From CBDCGS01 sp965216915 (lineage in GTDB: Bacteria > Pseudomonadota > Alphaproteobacteria > UBA828), in NCBI GenBank assembly GCA_965216915.1, contig CBDCGS010000009.1, forward strand, positions 62,001 through 126,000: DNA of 64,000 nucleotides. Reading direction: 5' to 3'. Shown in pieces: positions 52,284 to 61,514 of this stretch. The notes below the pieces were generated by a model. It was not told where the DNA came from and searched no databases. It saw nothing but the letters and a program-made list of their open reading frames with translations. How positions within the stretch are numbered: position 1 is the stretch's first letter; the number at the start of each line of letters is the position of its first letter. Made by a program: the position numbers and the translations under genes.

Positions 52284-53531
52284 ATGACCGCGACCGCCGT
52301 GCCGATCAAGCCCGCTGCGCTCGATCAGGATTCACTCGTCAATTGGCTCGTCACGCAGGGCCTCGAGGGCGCGCCCAGCGCCGACGTGTTCGCCGGGTTT
52401 TGTGATCGCCTGGGTGCCATGATGTCGATGCTGCGCGGCTATTGCGGCATGCGCGTCATCCATCCCCATTACACGGGGTTTGGCCATGTTTGGCGCCGTG
52501 GCGAGGGGGTTGTCGAGGAGACCTACGAGCAATCGACCTCCGAAAGCGATGCGTGGATGAGGAGCCCGCTCAGGCTGATGGTCGAGGAGGGCAACCCGGA
52601 GATCCGCCTCGATCCGACGGATCCGGCAGTCTGCGAGGCGTTTCCCATCTTGGACGATCTCCGCCAACAAGGCGCGACCGATTATCACGGCCGGATCTAT
52701 CGCTATGCCGTGTTTGGTGACGAAAACAGGACGTTCGGCGTCGCCTTCACCTTGACGACCGACAAGAGCGGCGGCTTTTCCGACGCGGATATCGCCCTCT
52801 TGGCCCACGCGTTGCCGGTGCTCGCCCTCACCATGCGCGTGTCGATCAATCAGCTGATCGGGCGAAGCATCGCGCGCGCCTATCTCGGACACGATGCCGC
52901 CGACCGCGTGCTTGCGGGGGCCGTTCAGCGCGGGCACGTCGAGACCATCTCGGCCGTGCTTCTATACGGTGATCTGAGCGGCTTCACCGCGCTCGGCGAG
53001 GCTCTGCCGACCGAGACGGTGGTCGCGATGCTCAACGACTATCTCACCTGCATGGCCGAGCCGGTTGAGGCGCGCGGCGGGCAGGTGCTCAAGTTCATGG
53101 GCGACGGCATGCTCAGCACCTTCAGGATCGCGCCCGAGCATGTGACCGACAATGGCTGCAGCGTCTGCATCGACGCCCTGGATGCGGCCATCGAGGCCTT
53201 GCAGCGCATCGCGGCGCTCAACGAGGGCCGTCGCGACGCCGGTCTGCCGACCATGCCGCTCAACATCGCGCTCCACCGCGGCGAAGTGCTCTACGGCAAC
53301 GTCGGCTCCACCAACCGGCTCGACTTCACGATGATCGGGCCCGCGGTCAACCAGGCGAGCCGCATCGAGGGCATGTGCGGCCCGCTGGAGCGTAACCTCC
53401 TGATCTCCGATGCCTTCGCGGATGTCATGCCGAAGCACACGGTCGAACTCCTGCCGCTCGGCAAGCATGGTTTGCGCAGCGTGCGCGAGCCGGTGAGCCT
53501 CTACACGGTGGCGGATCTGCCCGAGCTCTGA
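52284..53531 (+). CDS. Class III adenylate cyclase with N-terminal sensor domain
   Basis: A 415-residue soluble cyclase. The first 200 residues form a mixed, PAS/GAF-like sensor part (FTLTTDKSGGFSDADIALLA and the following helix). The catalytic domain follows from about 215: metal aspartates in AVLLYGDLSGFTAL and KFMGDGMLSTF, and the Asn/Arg pair in IGPAVNQASRIEGM. The ANDYL-type segment TVVAMLNDYLTCMAEPVE is typical of this soluble group. It probably makes cAMP in response to an internal cue. It diverges from thiE with overlapping upstream regions and has no membrane helix. Confidence 0.92.
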   Translation: MTATAVPIKPAALDQDSLVNWLVTQGLEGAPSADVFAGFCDRLGAMMSMLRGYCGMRVIHPHYTGFGHVWRRGEGVVEETYEQSTSESDAWMRSPLRLMVEEGNPEIRLDPTDPAVCEAFPILDDLRQQGATDYHGRIYRYAVFGDENRTFGVAFTLTTDKSGGFSDADIALLAHALPVLALTMRVSINQLIGRSIARAYLGHDAADRVLAGAVQRGHVETISAVLLYGDLSGFTALGEALPTETVVAMLNDYLTCMAEPVEARGGQVLKFMGDGMLSTFRIAPEHVTDNGCSVCIDALDAAIEALQRIAALNEGRRDAGLPTMPLNIALHRGEVLYGNVGSTNRLDFTMIGPAVNQASRIEGMCGPLERNLLISDAFADVMPKHTVELLPLGKHGLRSVREPVSLYTVADLPEL

Positions 53532-53552
53532 CGGGCGCCGGTGCGCGCCGGC

Positions 53553-54473
53553 TCAGGCCTTGCCCTGGTAGATGCGGATGATCATGTCGAGCATCGCCAG
53601 CGCGTCCTCACGCGGGCGTTGGAAGGTGTTGCGCCCGATGATCGAGCCGTTGCCCCCACCGTCGCGGATCGCACGGACCTCGTCATAGAGGCCGTCCAAC
53701 CCCTTCGCCGCGCCGCCCGAGAACACGACGATGCGCTTGCCGTCGAAGGCCGATTGCATGACATGCGCGATGCGCTCTGAGAGCGTGGCGCGCGGGATAC
53801 CCTGCGCCTCGTAGACCTTGGCGGCCGCATCCAGCTCGAGGTGCTCGCTCGGCGGCTTCACCTTGATGATGTGGGCGCCGATGAGCGCCGCCATATGGGC
53901 CGCGTAGGCGCAGATGTCGACCGCGGTTTCGCCCTCCTTGGAGAGCGTGCCGCCGCGCGGATAGGACCACACCACGACGGCGAGACCGCACGCCTTGGCC
54001 TCCGCGGCGAGCGCGCGGATCTCCTCGATCATCTCGAACTGGTCTTCGGAGGCCGGATAGATCGTGAAGCCGATCGCGGCGCAGCCGAGGCGCAGCGCGT
54101 CATCGACTGTGGCCGTGACCGCCTGGTCCTTGTTGGTGGCGAGCGAGTTCGCGCTGTTGACCTTGAGGATGGTGGGAATGGCGCCGGCGAAGGTGTCGGC
54201 GCCCGCCTCGATCATGCCGAGGGGGCTTGCGAAGGCGTTCAGCCCGGCGTCGATCGCGAGCTTCCAATGGTAATGCGGATCGTAGGCCGGCGGGTTGGGC
54301 GCGAAGCTCCGCGCCGGACCGTGCTCGAAGCCCTGATCGACCGGGAGGATCACGACACGGCCGCTGCCACCAAGGCGCCCCTGCATGAGGATGCGCGCGA
54401 GATTGCCTTTGGTCCCCGGATTGTCGCTCTCATACCAAGAGAGGATTTTCTTGACCCGCTGCGTGATTTTCAT
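53553..54473 (-). CDS. fbaB: Class I fructose-bisphosphate aldolase (FbaB/DhnA type)
   Basis: A 306-residue class I aldolase of the archaeal/DhnA type, acting in glycolysis and gluconeogenesis without a metal. The Schiff-base lysine lies in AHIIKVKPPSEHLEL. Supporting parts: ILPVDQGFEHGPARSF, CAAIGFTIYPASEDQ, IVVFSGGAAKGLDGLYDEVR and GNGSIIGRNTFQRP, the phosphate-binding loops. It is last in the minus-strand run tkt-gap-pgk-(144-residue protein)-fba. Confidence 0.96.
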   Translation of the reverse strand: MKITQRVKKILSWYESDNPGTKGNLARILMQGRLGGSGRVVILPVDQGFEHGPARSFAPNPPAYDPHYHWKLAIDAGLNAFASPLGMIEAGADTFAGAIPTILKVNSANSLATNKDQAVTATVDDALRLGCAAIGFTIYPASEDQFEMIEEIRALAAEAKACGLAVVVWSYPRGGTLSKEGETAVDICAYAAHMAALIGAHIIKVKPPSEHLELDAAAKVYEAQGIPRATLSERIAHVMQSAFDGKRIVVFSGGAAKGLDGLYDEVRAIRDGGGNGSIIGRNTFQRPREDALAMLDMIIRIYQGKA

Positions 54474-54582
54474 GGCTCGGGCTCCGGACCGCTGCGTTGG
54501 GAGGATCGCGCGGCGCCGCGACGGTGCGCGCGCGTTTCTTTGGATAGCGTAGGGACGATGGGCTTGTAAACGTCTGCCTAAC

Positions 54583-55017
54583 TTAGCGGGCGCCAGACGA
54601 ACGGCTGGTTAACAGATCGGCGCAATCGCGCGCTGGGTTCGCGGAGTCCCGAAGGTCGAGCGCGCCTTTGGGCGGCGCCCCGATCACGAGCGCGGCGCCT
54701 GATTGCGATGCGATGTCGGCGAGCTTGGCGCCGAGCGAACGGCCGCCGCTGAACGCGATGCGCCGGATGCCGAGCCGAAGCGCCTCATGGGCGAGCGCCG
54801 CGTCGTCTCCGCAGTCGATGATCGCGTCGTGCGCCGCCTCCGGCTCGGCCTCGGCCGCTGCCTCGAAGAGCGTGCGGAGGAAGCCGAGGCCCGCATAGTG
54901 GGCGGCGCCGGGCGCGGAGCGGAGTGTCACGGCGCGCTCCGCCGCGCGTGCGGCACCCAGCGCGGCCAAGGCTTGCGCCAAATCGTGCACGATGATGGTT
55001 GGCTGGCTTGCCGCCAT
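54583..55017 (-). CDS. Conserved hypothetical protein between pgk and fba
   Basis: A 144-residue Ala-rich soluble protein. It reads IIVHDLAQALAALGAARAAE, GLGFLRTLFEAAAEAE, DAIIDCGDDAALAHEALRLG, SGGRSLGAKLADIASQSG, and ends near LRDSANPARDCADLL. The alternating strand-helix pattern with a glycine-rich loop suggests a small Rossmann-like fold. No catalytic residue can be named. Its position inside the pgk-fba transcript (25 bases after pgk) suggests a link to carbon metabolism, but the sequence does not reveal it. Confidence 0.75.
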   Translation of the reverse strand: MAASQPTIIVHDLAQALAALGAARAAERAVTLRSAPGAAHYAGLGFLRTLFEAAAEAEPEAAHDAIIDCGDDAALAHEALRLGIRRIAFSGGRSLGAKLADIASQSGAALVIGAPPKGALDLRDSANPARDCADLLTSRSSGAR

Positions 55018-55042
55018 GGCGGTTTCCGTCGGCCGCCGCCGC

Positions 55043-56251
55043 TTAAGCTTGTGCGCTCCGCTCCAGCGCGGCGACGCCTGGGAGCGACTTGCCCTCGAGC
55101 CATTCGAGGAAGGCGCCGCCGGCCGTCGAGATGTAGCTGAATTGCTCGATCACGCCGGCGTGGCGCAGCGCCGCCACCGTGTCGCCGCCGCCGGCGATCG
55201 ACTCGAGCGTGCCGGCATCGGTGAGTGCGGCGGCGTGGCGTGCGGCGGCCACCGTCGCGCGGTCGAACGGCGGAACCTCGAAGGCGCCGAGCGGGCCGTT
55301 CCACACCAGCGTGCGCGCCCCGTCGAGCGCTTGGTTGATCGCGGCCGTGGTGTCGGGGCCGAGATCGAGGATCATCGCTTCATCGGGGACGGTCTCGATC
55401 GCGACCGTCTCGGTGGCCGCGCCTTCCTTGAACTCGCGCGCGATCACGGCATCGCTCGGAAGCAGGATGGCGCAGCGCGCGGCCTCGGCATCGCGCATGA
55501 CCGCGCGCGCCGTGTCGCTCATCTCCGCCTCGCAGAGCGAACGCCCGATGCTGAGGCCCTTTGCGTGGAGGAACGTGTTCGCCATGCCGCCGCCGATGAT
55601 CAGGCTGTCGACGCGCTGAATCAGGTTGCCGAGCAGGTCGAGCTTGGTCGAGACCTTGGCGCCGCCGACCACCGCCGCCAGCGGACGCTTCGGCTCGTCG
55701 AGCGCGCGCCCGAGCGCCTCCAGCTCCGCCTGCATGAGGAGGCCGGCCGCCGAGGGCAGCAACGCGGCGATGCCGGCCGTCGACGCATGGGCCCGATGGG
55801 CGGCGGAAAACGCGTCATTGACATAGAGATCGCCGAGATCCGCCAGCGCCGCCGCAAACGCCGGATCGTTCGCCTCCTCGCCTGCGTGGTAGCGCAGGTT
55901 TTCGAGCAGCGCGATCGCGCCGTCGCTAAGCTCCGCGATCACCTCGGCGGCCTCGGCGCCCACGCAATCCGGCGCGAAGCGCACGGGCGTGCTGCCGAGC
56001 GCCTCCGAGAGCGCGGGCGCGAGCGGGGCGAGCGACATCGCCGGCACGCGCTTGCCCTTGGGCCGGCCGAAGTGCGAGAGCGCGATGACGCGTGCGCCAC
56101 GCGCGGCGAGCGCCGCGAGCGTCGGCGCGACGCGGGCAATCCGCGTGGTGTCGCCGATCTCGCCGTCGCGCATGGGCACGTTGAGGTCGACGCGCACCAA
56201 AACCCGACGCCCGCGGACGTCGAGCGTGTCGATCGTGTTGAAGCGGGCCAT
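55043..56251 (-). CDS. pgk: Phosphoglycerate kinase
   Basis: A 402-residue glycolytic and gluconeogenic kinase, complete. Seen: VLVRVDLNVPMRDGEI at the N-terminus, ALSHFGRPKGKRVP, ALLENLRYHAGEEANDP, AVVGGAKVSTKLDLLGNLI in the first half, and VWNGPLGAFEVPPFDRAT and ESIAGGGDTVAAL with the nucleotide site in the second. ATG 56251 begins MARFNTIDTLDVRGRRV; the longer open frame is an artefact of high GC. It follows gap by 20 bases in the tkt-gap-pgk-fba run. Confidence 0.98.
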   Translation of the reverse strand: MARFNTIDTLDVRGRRVLVRVDLNVPMRDGEIGDTTRIARVAPTLAALAARGARVIALSHFGRPKGKRVPAMSLAPLAPALSEALGSTPVRFAPDCVGAEAAEVIAELSDGAIALLENLRYHAGEEANDPAFAAALADLGDLYVNDAFSAAHRAHASTAGIAALLPSAAGLLMQAELEALGRALDEPKRPLAAVVGGAKVSTKLDLLGNLIQRVDSLIIGGGMANTFLHAKGLSIGRSLCEAEMSDTARAVMRDAEAARCAILLPSDAVIAREFKEGAATETVAIETVPDEAMILDLGPDTTAAINQALDGARTLVWNGPLGAFEVPPFDRATVAAARHAAALTDAGTLESIAGGGDTVAALRHAGVIEQFSYISTAGGAFLEWLEGKSLPGVAALERSAQA

Positions 56252-56271
56252 CGCGGCCAAACCGCGTGCGG

Positions 56272-57276
56272 CTAGAGGCGCCCCAGATGGGCGGCGACGT
56301 CGCCCATGCGGTTGGAGAAGCCCCACTCGTTGTCGTACCAGGAGAGTACGCGGCAGAGCGTGCCGTCGATCACCGTGGTTTCGCTGGCGTCGACGGTGGA
56401 GCTTTCGGCGCAGTGGTTGAAGTCGGTCGAGACCAGCGGCAGCGTGGAATAGCCCAACACGCCCTTGAGCGGGCCGTCCGCCGCGGTTTCCAGCGCGTCG
56501 TTGATCTCGCTCGCCGAGGTGCTGCGCTCGGCGACGAAGGTGAGATCGATCATCGAGACGTTCGCGGTGGGCACACGAACCGCGGTGCCGTCGAGCTTGC
56601 CTTTGAGCTCGGGCAGCACCAGCCCGACGGCCCGCGCAGCACCGGTCGAGGTCGGGATCATCGAGCTCGCCGCGGCGCGCGCCCGGCGCAGATCCTTGTG
56701 CAGCGTGTCGAGCACCGGCTGATCCAAGGTGTAGGCATGCACCGTGGTCATGAAGCCGTGTTTGAGCCCGACGGCATCGTTGACCACCGCGGCCACCGGC
56801 GCGAGGCAGTTGGTGGTGCACGACGCGTTGGAGATCACGGTGTGCTCTTGCGTGAGCTTCTCGTGATTGACGCCGTAGACCACGGTGAGATCCGCATCGG
56901 CGCCGGGTGCCGAGATCAAGACCTTGCGCGCGCCGGCCTCGACATGCGCCGCGGCCGCCTCGCGCTTGGTGAAGATGCCCGTGCATTCGAGCGCGATGTC
57001 GACGCCGAGCTCGCGCCACGGAAGCTTGGCGGGGTCGCGCTCGGCAAGCACCTTGATGGGGCCGCTGCCGACATCGATCGTGTCGCCGTCCACGGTGACC
57101 GTGCCGGGGAAGCGGCCGTGCACGGAGTCGTAGCGCAGGAGGTGGGCATTCGTTTCGACCGGGCCGAGGTCGTTGACCGCAGCCACCGTGATGTCGTCGC
57201 GCCCCGATTCGTGGAGGGCACGCAGCACATTGCGGCCGATCCGGCCGAACCCATTGATCGCGACGCGAACGCTCAT
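56272..57276 (-). CDS. gap: Glyceraldehyde-3-phosphate dehydrogenase, type I
   Basis: A 334-residue type I enzyme, complete. NAD-binding fold VRVAINGFGRIGRNVLRAL with NDLG after strand 2, the active-site cysteine in VISNASCTTNCLAP, the histidine in FMTTVHAYTLDQP, and YDNEWGFSNRMGDVAAHL at the C-terminus. The aspartate at the end of strand 2 points to NAD rather than NADP preference, an inference. It lies 34 bases after tkt, and pgk follows it. Confidence 0.98.
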   Translation of the reverse strand: MSVRVAINGFGRIGRNVLRALHESGRDDITVAAVNDLGPVETNAHLLRYDSVHGRFPGTVTVDGDTIDVGSGPIKVLAERDPAKLPWRELGVDIALECTGIFTKREAAAAHVEAGARKVLISAPGADADLTVVYGVNHEKLTQEHTVISNASCTTNCLAPVAAVVNDAVGLKHGFMTTVHAYTLDQPVLDTLHKDLRRARAAASSMIPTSTGAARAVGLVLPELKGKLDGTAVRVPTANVSMIDLTFVAERSTSASEINDALETAADGPLKGVLGYSTLPLVSTDFNHCAESSTVDASETTVIDGTLCRVLSWYDNEWGFSNRMGDVAAHLGRL

Positions 57277-57310
57277 GACAGTCTCCAGTTTCTAGACGGG
57301 GCGTTGCTGA

Positions 57311-59341
57311 TTACCGGTCCACGCTGTTCGAGCCGAGGCGGTCCGTGACGGCGCCGACGACGGCATCGGCCGTTATACCAAAATGGCCGTAGAGATCCTC
57401 GGCGGGCGCGGAGGCACCGAAGCCCGACATTCCGATGAAGATGCCGTCGCGGCCGATATAGCGCTCCCATCCGAGCGACGCCGCCGCTTCGATCGCGACG
57501 CGCACCGTGCCGGGCCCGCCGAGCAGGGCCTCGCGGTGGTCTTCCGGTTGGGCGTCAAAAAGCTCCCAACACGGAAGCGATATCAGGCGCGTCGCCACGC
57601 CATCGGCTTCGAGCGCGGCCCGTGCCTCGCGCGCGAGGGCGACCTCGGAGCCGGTGGCAAGCAGTACCGCGCGCGGCGCGCCGCCGGTCGCCTCATCGAC
57701 GATGTAGCCGCCCGCCGCGCACCGGTTCTCGTCGCTCGCTGCCGCGCGCAGGCACGGGACGCCCTGGCGCGTGAGCGCGAGCAGGGATGGCCCGTCGCGG
57801 TATTCGAGGGCGAGCTGCCAGCATTCGGCGGTTTCGACGGCGTCCGCCGGTCGGAACACGCGCAGACCCGGAATCGCGCGCAGGCTGGCGAGGTGCTCGA
57901 CCGGTTGATGGGTCGGGCCGTCCTCGCCAAGCCCGATCGAATCGTGGGTCATGATGTAGATGACGCGAAGCCCCATCAGCGCCGAAAGACGAATCGAGGG
58001 ACGGCAATAGTCCGTGAAGGCGAGGAAGGTTCCGCCGAATGGGATGACGCCGCCGTGCAGCGCCATGCCGTTCATCAGAGCGGCCATCGCATGCTCGCGC
58101 ACGCCGAAGTGAATGTAGCGCCCGCCATAGGTGCCGGCCGAGACGGGCTCGAGCGCCTCCGTCTTGGTGCCGTTCGAGCCGGTGAGATCCGCCGAGCCCC
58201 CGATCAGCTCGGGCAACGCCGCGGCGATCGCGCCGATCGCGCGTTGGCTCGCGACCCGCGTCGCCCAGCCGGGCTGCTCATCGATCACCGCCGCCTCATG
58301 GGCCGAAAACGCCGCCGCGAGATCCTCAGGCAGTTCACCATCGACGACCCGGTTGAACTCGTCCCGCGTCGCTCCGTCGCGCGCGGCAAGCCGCTCCTGC
58401 CAGGCCGCGCGGGCCGCCCCGCCGCGTACGCCCACCGTGCGCCACGCCGCGAGGATCTCCGGCGGAATCACGAACGGATCATGCGTCCATGCGAGTGCCG
58501 CGCGCGCGCCTTTGATCTCGCCGTCTCCCAGCGGCGCGCCGTGGCTCGACGCCTTGCCCGCCTTCGTCGGCGCGCCGTACCCGATCGTGGTGCGGCATTC
58601 GATGAGCGACGGCCGGTCGCTCGCGCGGGCCGCGTCGATCGCGGCGGCGATCGCCTCCGGATCGTGGCCGTCGACCTGCCACGTGTCCCAGCCCGCCGCC
58701 TCGAAGCGCTGCCGAGCGTTCTCGGAGTAGGCGAGGTCGAGCGGGCCGTCGATCGAGATGTCGTTGCTGTCGTAAAGCGCGATCAGGCGCGAGAGCTTGA
58801 GGTGGCCGGCGAGCGAGATCGCCTCCTGGCTGATGCCCTCCATCAGACAGCCGTCTCCCACCATCACATAGGTGTGGTGATCGACGAGGTCGCTGCCGAA
58901 GCGCGCCGCCATGTTGCGCTCGGCGAGCGCCATGCCGACGGCGTTGGCGAGCCCCTGGCCGAGCGGGCCGGTGGTGGTTTCGACACCGGCGGCATGGCCA
59001 TATTCCGGGTGGCCGGCGGTCCGCGAGCCGAGCTGGCGGAACTCTTTGATCTGCTCGATGTCGATGTCGGGGTAGCCGGTCAGGTAGAGCAGCGCATAGA
59101 GCAGCATCGAGCCGTGCCCGTTGGAGAGCACGAAGCGGTCGCGGTCGGGCCAGGCGGGATCGGCCGGATCGAACGTCAGGAAGCGGGAGAAAAGCACGGT
59201 CGCGATGTCGGCAACGCCCATCGGCATGCCGGGATGTCCCGACTTTGCCTGCTCCACGGCATCCATCGAGAGCGCGCGAATGGCGTTCGCCATCTCGCGG
59301 TGGCTCACGCCGGCGCTTTCCGGTGGTTGGGACGTCGGCAT
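57311..59341 (-). CDS. tkt: Transketolase
   Basis: A 676-residue thiamine-diphosphate enzyme linking glycolysis and the pentose phosphate (or Calvin) pathway. Seen: MANAIRALSMDAVEQAKSGH, GPLGQGLANAVGMALAE, the ThDP motif MVGDGCLMEGISQEAISLAG followed by YDSNDISIDG, and FGVREHAMAALMNGMAL and SIGLGEDGPTHQPVEHLASL in the second half. The start could be ATG 59341 or ATG 59293; the first is used. It heads the tkt-gap-pgk-fba order. Confidence 0.97.
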   Translation of the reverse strand: MPTSQPPESAGVSHREMANAIRALSMDAVEQAKSGHPGMPMGVADIATVLFSRFLTFDPADPAWPDRDRFVLSNGHGSMLLYALLYLTGYPDIDIEQIKEFRQLGSRTAGHPEYGHAAGVETTTGPLGQGLANAVGMALAERNMAARFGSDLVDHHTYVMVGDGCLMEGISQEAISLAGHLKLSRLIALYDSNDISIDGPLDLAYSENARQRFEAAGWDTWQVDGHDPEAIAAAIDAARASDRPSLIECRTTIGYGAPTKAGKASSHGAPLGDGEIKGARAALAWTHDPFVIPPEILAAWRTVGVRGGAARAAWQERLAARDGATRDEFNRVVDGELPEDLAAAFSAHEAAVIDEQPGWATRVASQRAIGAIAAALPELIGGSADLTGSNGTKTEALEPVSAGTYGGRYIHFGVREHAMAALMNGMALHGGVIPFGGTFLAFTDYCRPSIRLSALMGLRVIYIMTHDSIGLGEDGPTHQPVEHLASLRAIPGLRVFRPADAVETAECWQLALEYRDGPSLLALTRQGVPCLRAAASDENRCAAGGYIVDEATGGAPRAVLLATGSEVALAREARAALEADGVATRLISLPCWELFDAQPEDHREALLGGPGTVRVAIEAAASLGWERYIGRDGIFIGMSGFGASAPAEDLYGHFGITADAVVGAVTDRLGSNSVDR

Positions 59342-59424
59342 GCCGCGAAGACCATTTCTTGTGGGCAGATGTTGGCGCGCAACATGCCGAGCGCCATGGA
59401 ACCCGTCAACCGCTTCGGTCGCTT

Positions 59425-61449
59425 CTAAACCGCGCCGATGGTCACTTCGACGCCGTGGACGCAGGTGCTCTCTCCCATGTCGGACTTGAGGCCCGGGTTG
59501 AGCACGTTAACGTTGGCGCGTGTCGCGCCCTCCTGGCGGGGCCAGCGCCCCTTGTGGCTGAGCGCGACGCCGCGCGGCACCATGTCTGAGACCGCGAGCG
59601 TCAGCGGCAGCCGGCCGGTTTCGTTCGTCAACATGACCGCCTGGCCGTCCGCAAGACCGAGAGCTGCGGCATCCTCAGGATGGAGCGTCACCGATGCGTC
59701 GCCGAGCTGCGCCGCGACCTTCGGATCGTTGGCGTAGGAATCGTTCATGAGCCACGCCGATGCGGGCGTCAGCAGGCGGAAGCGCCCGTCCGCCGGCCGC
59801 GTGTCGACCTCGGCGGTGGGCGCGCGCGGATGGCCGTCGGCGGCGGCGCGCTCGGAGGCGATCTCGATCTTGCCGCTCGGCGTCGGGAATTTGAGATCCT
59901 CGAACTGCAGGACCGGATCCGGGAAAGGTTGCACGGTGCCCTTGGCCTTGAGCGCGTCGAGGCTCTCGTCGATGCCGACCTGGCTCAGCACATTGCCGAT
60001 GATCTCGGCGTCGCTCTCGAAGAGCTCCGGCTCGTCGAAGCCCATGGCCCGCGCGAGCCTGCGGAAGATCTCCTGATTGGGGAGCGAGTCGCCGAGCGGC
60101 TCCTGCACCTTGGCCTGCGCGGAGAAGGAGAGGTTGAAATAGCCGGACACCAGGTCGTCGAACTCGAGGAAGCTCGCCGCCGGCAGCACGTAGTCGGCAT
60201 GGTCGGCCGTGTCGGTCTGGAAGATGTCGACCACCACGGTGAAGAGATCCTCGCGCTTGAGCGCGGTGTTGAGGCGCGCTTGCTCCGGGCTCGAGGCGGC
60301 CGGGTTGATGTTCCAGCAGAGGAAGGCCTCGATGTCGTTCGGGTCCTCGAGGCGCGCGGCGAGCTCCATCTGGCTGAAGCTCGGGGGGCTCTGGCTGAGG
60401 TGCGGGGCGACGAGGTAGCGCCCGTCCACCCCCTTGCGCCCGGAACCATTGAGGTACAGCAATCCGGCGCCGGGCTTGCCGAAATTCCCGGTCGCGGCGG
60501 GCAGGAGCGCGCATGCGCGCATGACATTGCCGCCGCGGTGCTGGCGTTGCAGGCCCTGGCCGAGCCAGAGCAGCGACGGCCCGCGACCATAGGTCTTGGC
60601 GGCTTCGATGATCTGCGCCTCCGGTACGCCGGTTTGCGCGGCGCCCCAGGCCGGCGTCGCCTCGGCGACGGCGGGCGCCACCTCGTCCCAGCCGATGGTA
60701 TGCGCCTCGATGAAGGCGCGGTCGGTGAGGCCTTCGCGCTCCATCACATGCAGCATCGAGAAGGCGAGCGCCGCGTCGGTGCCGGGGAAAGGCTGGAGAT
60801 GCAGATCGGCGGCAGCGGCGGTCGGATGGCGAACGGGATCGACGACGATCACCGTGCCGGGCGCCTCAGGCAGCCAGTGCTTGTGCTGATGCGGCGCCGA
60901 GGCCGAGGGATTGGCGCCCCAGACCAGGATGCAGTTCGCGTCTTTCGCGGTGCGCGGGTCGAAGCCCACCGCCGACGTGCCGATGACGTAGCCGAGCGCG
61001 ACGTGGCCTGCCATGTTGCACACGGTGTCGGGCTCCACCTCGCGCGCGCCGAGGCGGCCGAGAAAGCGCATCGGAAAGTTGCTCGCGATCAGCGAGCAGG
61101 TGCCGGTGTAGTGGGCATGGACGATCCGCTCGGCGCCGGGGCCCGCGGCGATGGCACCGAGCTTCTCGGCGATCGCGCCGAGCGCCTCGTCCCACGAAAC
61201 CGGCTCGAATTCACCCGCACCCTTGGGGCCGACCCGCTTCAACGGCTGAAGCAGACGCGCCTCCGGATCGCGGAATACGCCGTTATAGGCAAGCGCGCAC
61301 TTGCCGCAGAGCGCGCCCCGGCTCACATAGTGGTCAGGGTCGCCGAGCACCTTGGTGATCGCGCCGCCGCGCTTGATCACCGCGATGCCGCAGGCGTCGT
61401 AGCAATCACGCGGACAGGTCGTCTTGAGGATCTCTTTGTCGCCGGCCAT
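59425..61449 (-). CDS. Molybdopterin oxidoreductase (formate dehydrogenase/BisC-like)
   Basis: A 674-residue DMSO-reductase-family molybdoenzyme. The N-terminal 4Fe-4S site is TTCPRDCYDACGIAVIKRGG with the fourth cysteine in LCGKCALAYNGV. Bis-MGD-binding parts: GTCSLIASNFPMRFLGRLGA, CILVWGANPSASAPHQHKHW, VVDPVRHPTAAAADLHL, and the C-terminal dinucleotide-binding domain with VMLTNETGRLPLTLAVSD. The metal ligand should be near 150; the cysteine in TVCNMAG is the best candidate. There is no twin-arginine signal, so it is cytoplasmic, and no electron-transfer partner genes are adjacent. GGAG sits seven bases before the ATG. Confidence 0.88.
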   Translation of the reverse strand: MAGDKEILKTTCPRDCYDACGIAVIKRGGAITKVLGDPDHYVSRGALCGKCALAYNGVFRDPEARLLQPLKRVGPKGAGEFEPVSWDEALGAIAEKLGAIAAGPGAERIVHAHYTGTCSLIASNFPMRFLGRLGAREVEPDTVCNMAGHVALGYVIGTSAVGFDPRTAKDANCILVWGANPSASAPHQHKHWLPEAPGTVIVVDPVRHPTAAAADLHLQPFPGTDAALAFSMLHVMEREGLTDRAFIEAHTIGWDEVAPAVAEATPAWGAAQTGVPEAQIIEAAKTYGRGPSLLWLGQGLQRQHRGGNVMRACALLPAATGNFGKPGAGLLYLNGSGRKGVDGRYLVAPHLSQSPPSFSQMELAARLEDPNDIEAFLCWNINPAASSPEQARLNTALKREDLFTVVVDIFQTDTADHADYVLPAASFLEFDDLVSGYFNLSFSAQAKVQEPLGDSLPNQEIFRRLARAMGFDEPELFESDAEIIGNVLSQVGIDESLDALKAKGTVQPFPDPVLQFEDLKFPTPSGKIEIASERAAADGHPRAPTAEVDTRPADGRFRLLTPASAWLMNDSYANDPKVAAQLGDASVTLHPEDAAALGLADGQAVMLTNETGRLPLTLAVSDMVPRGVALSHKGRWPRQEGATRANVNVLNPGLKSDMGESTCVHGVEVTIGAV

Positions 61450-61514
61450 GGCCCATCTCCCGCTTCACGAACGCCGAGCCTACGCGAGGGGCCGAATGCT
61501 GGGAAGCCCGCGCG

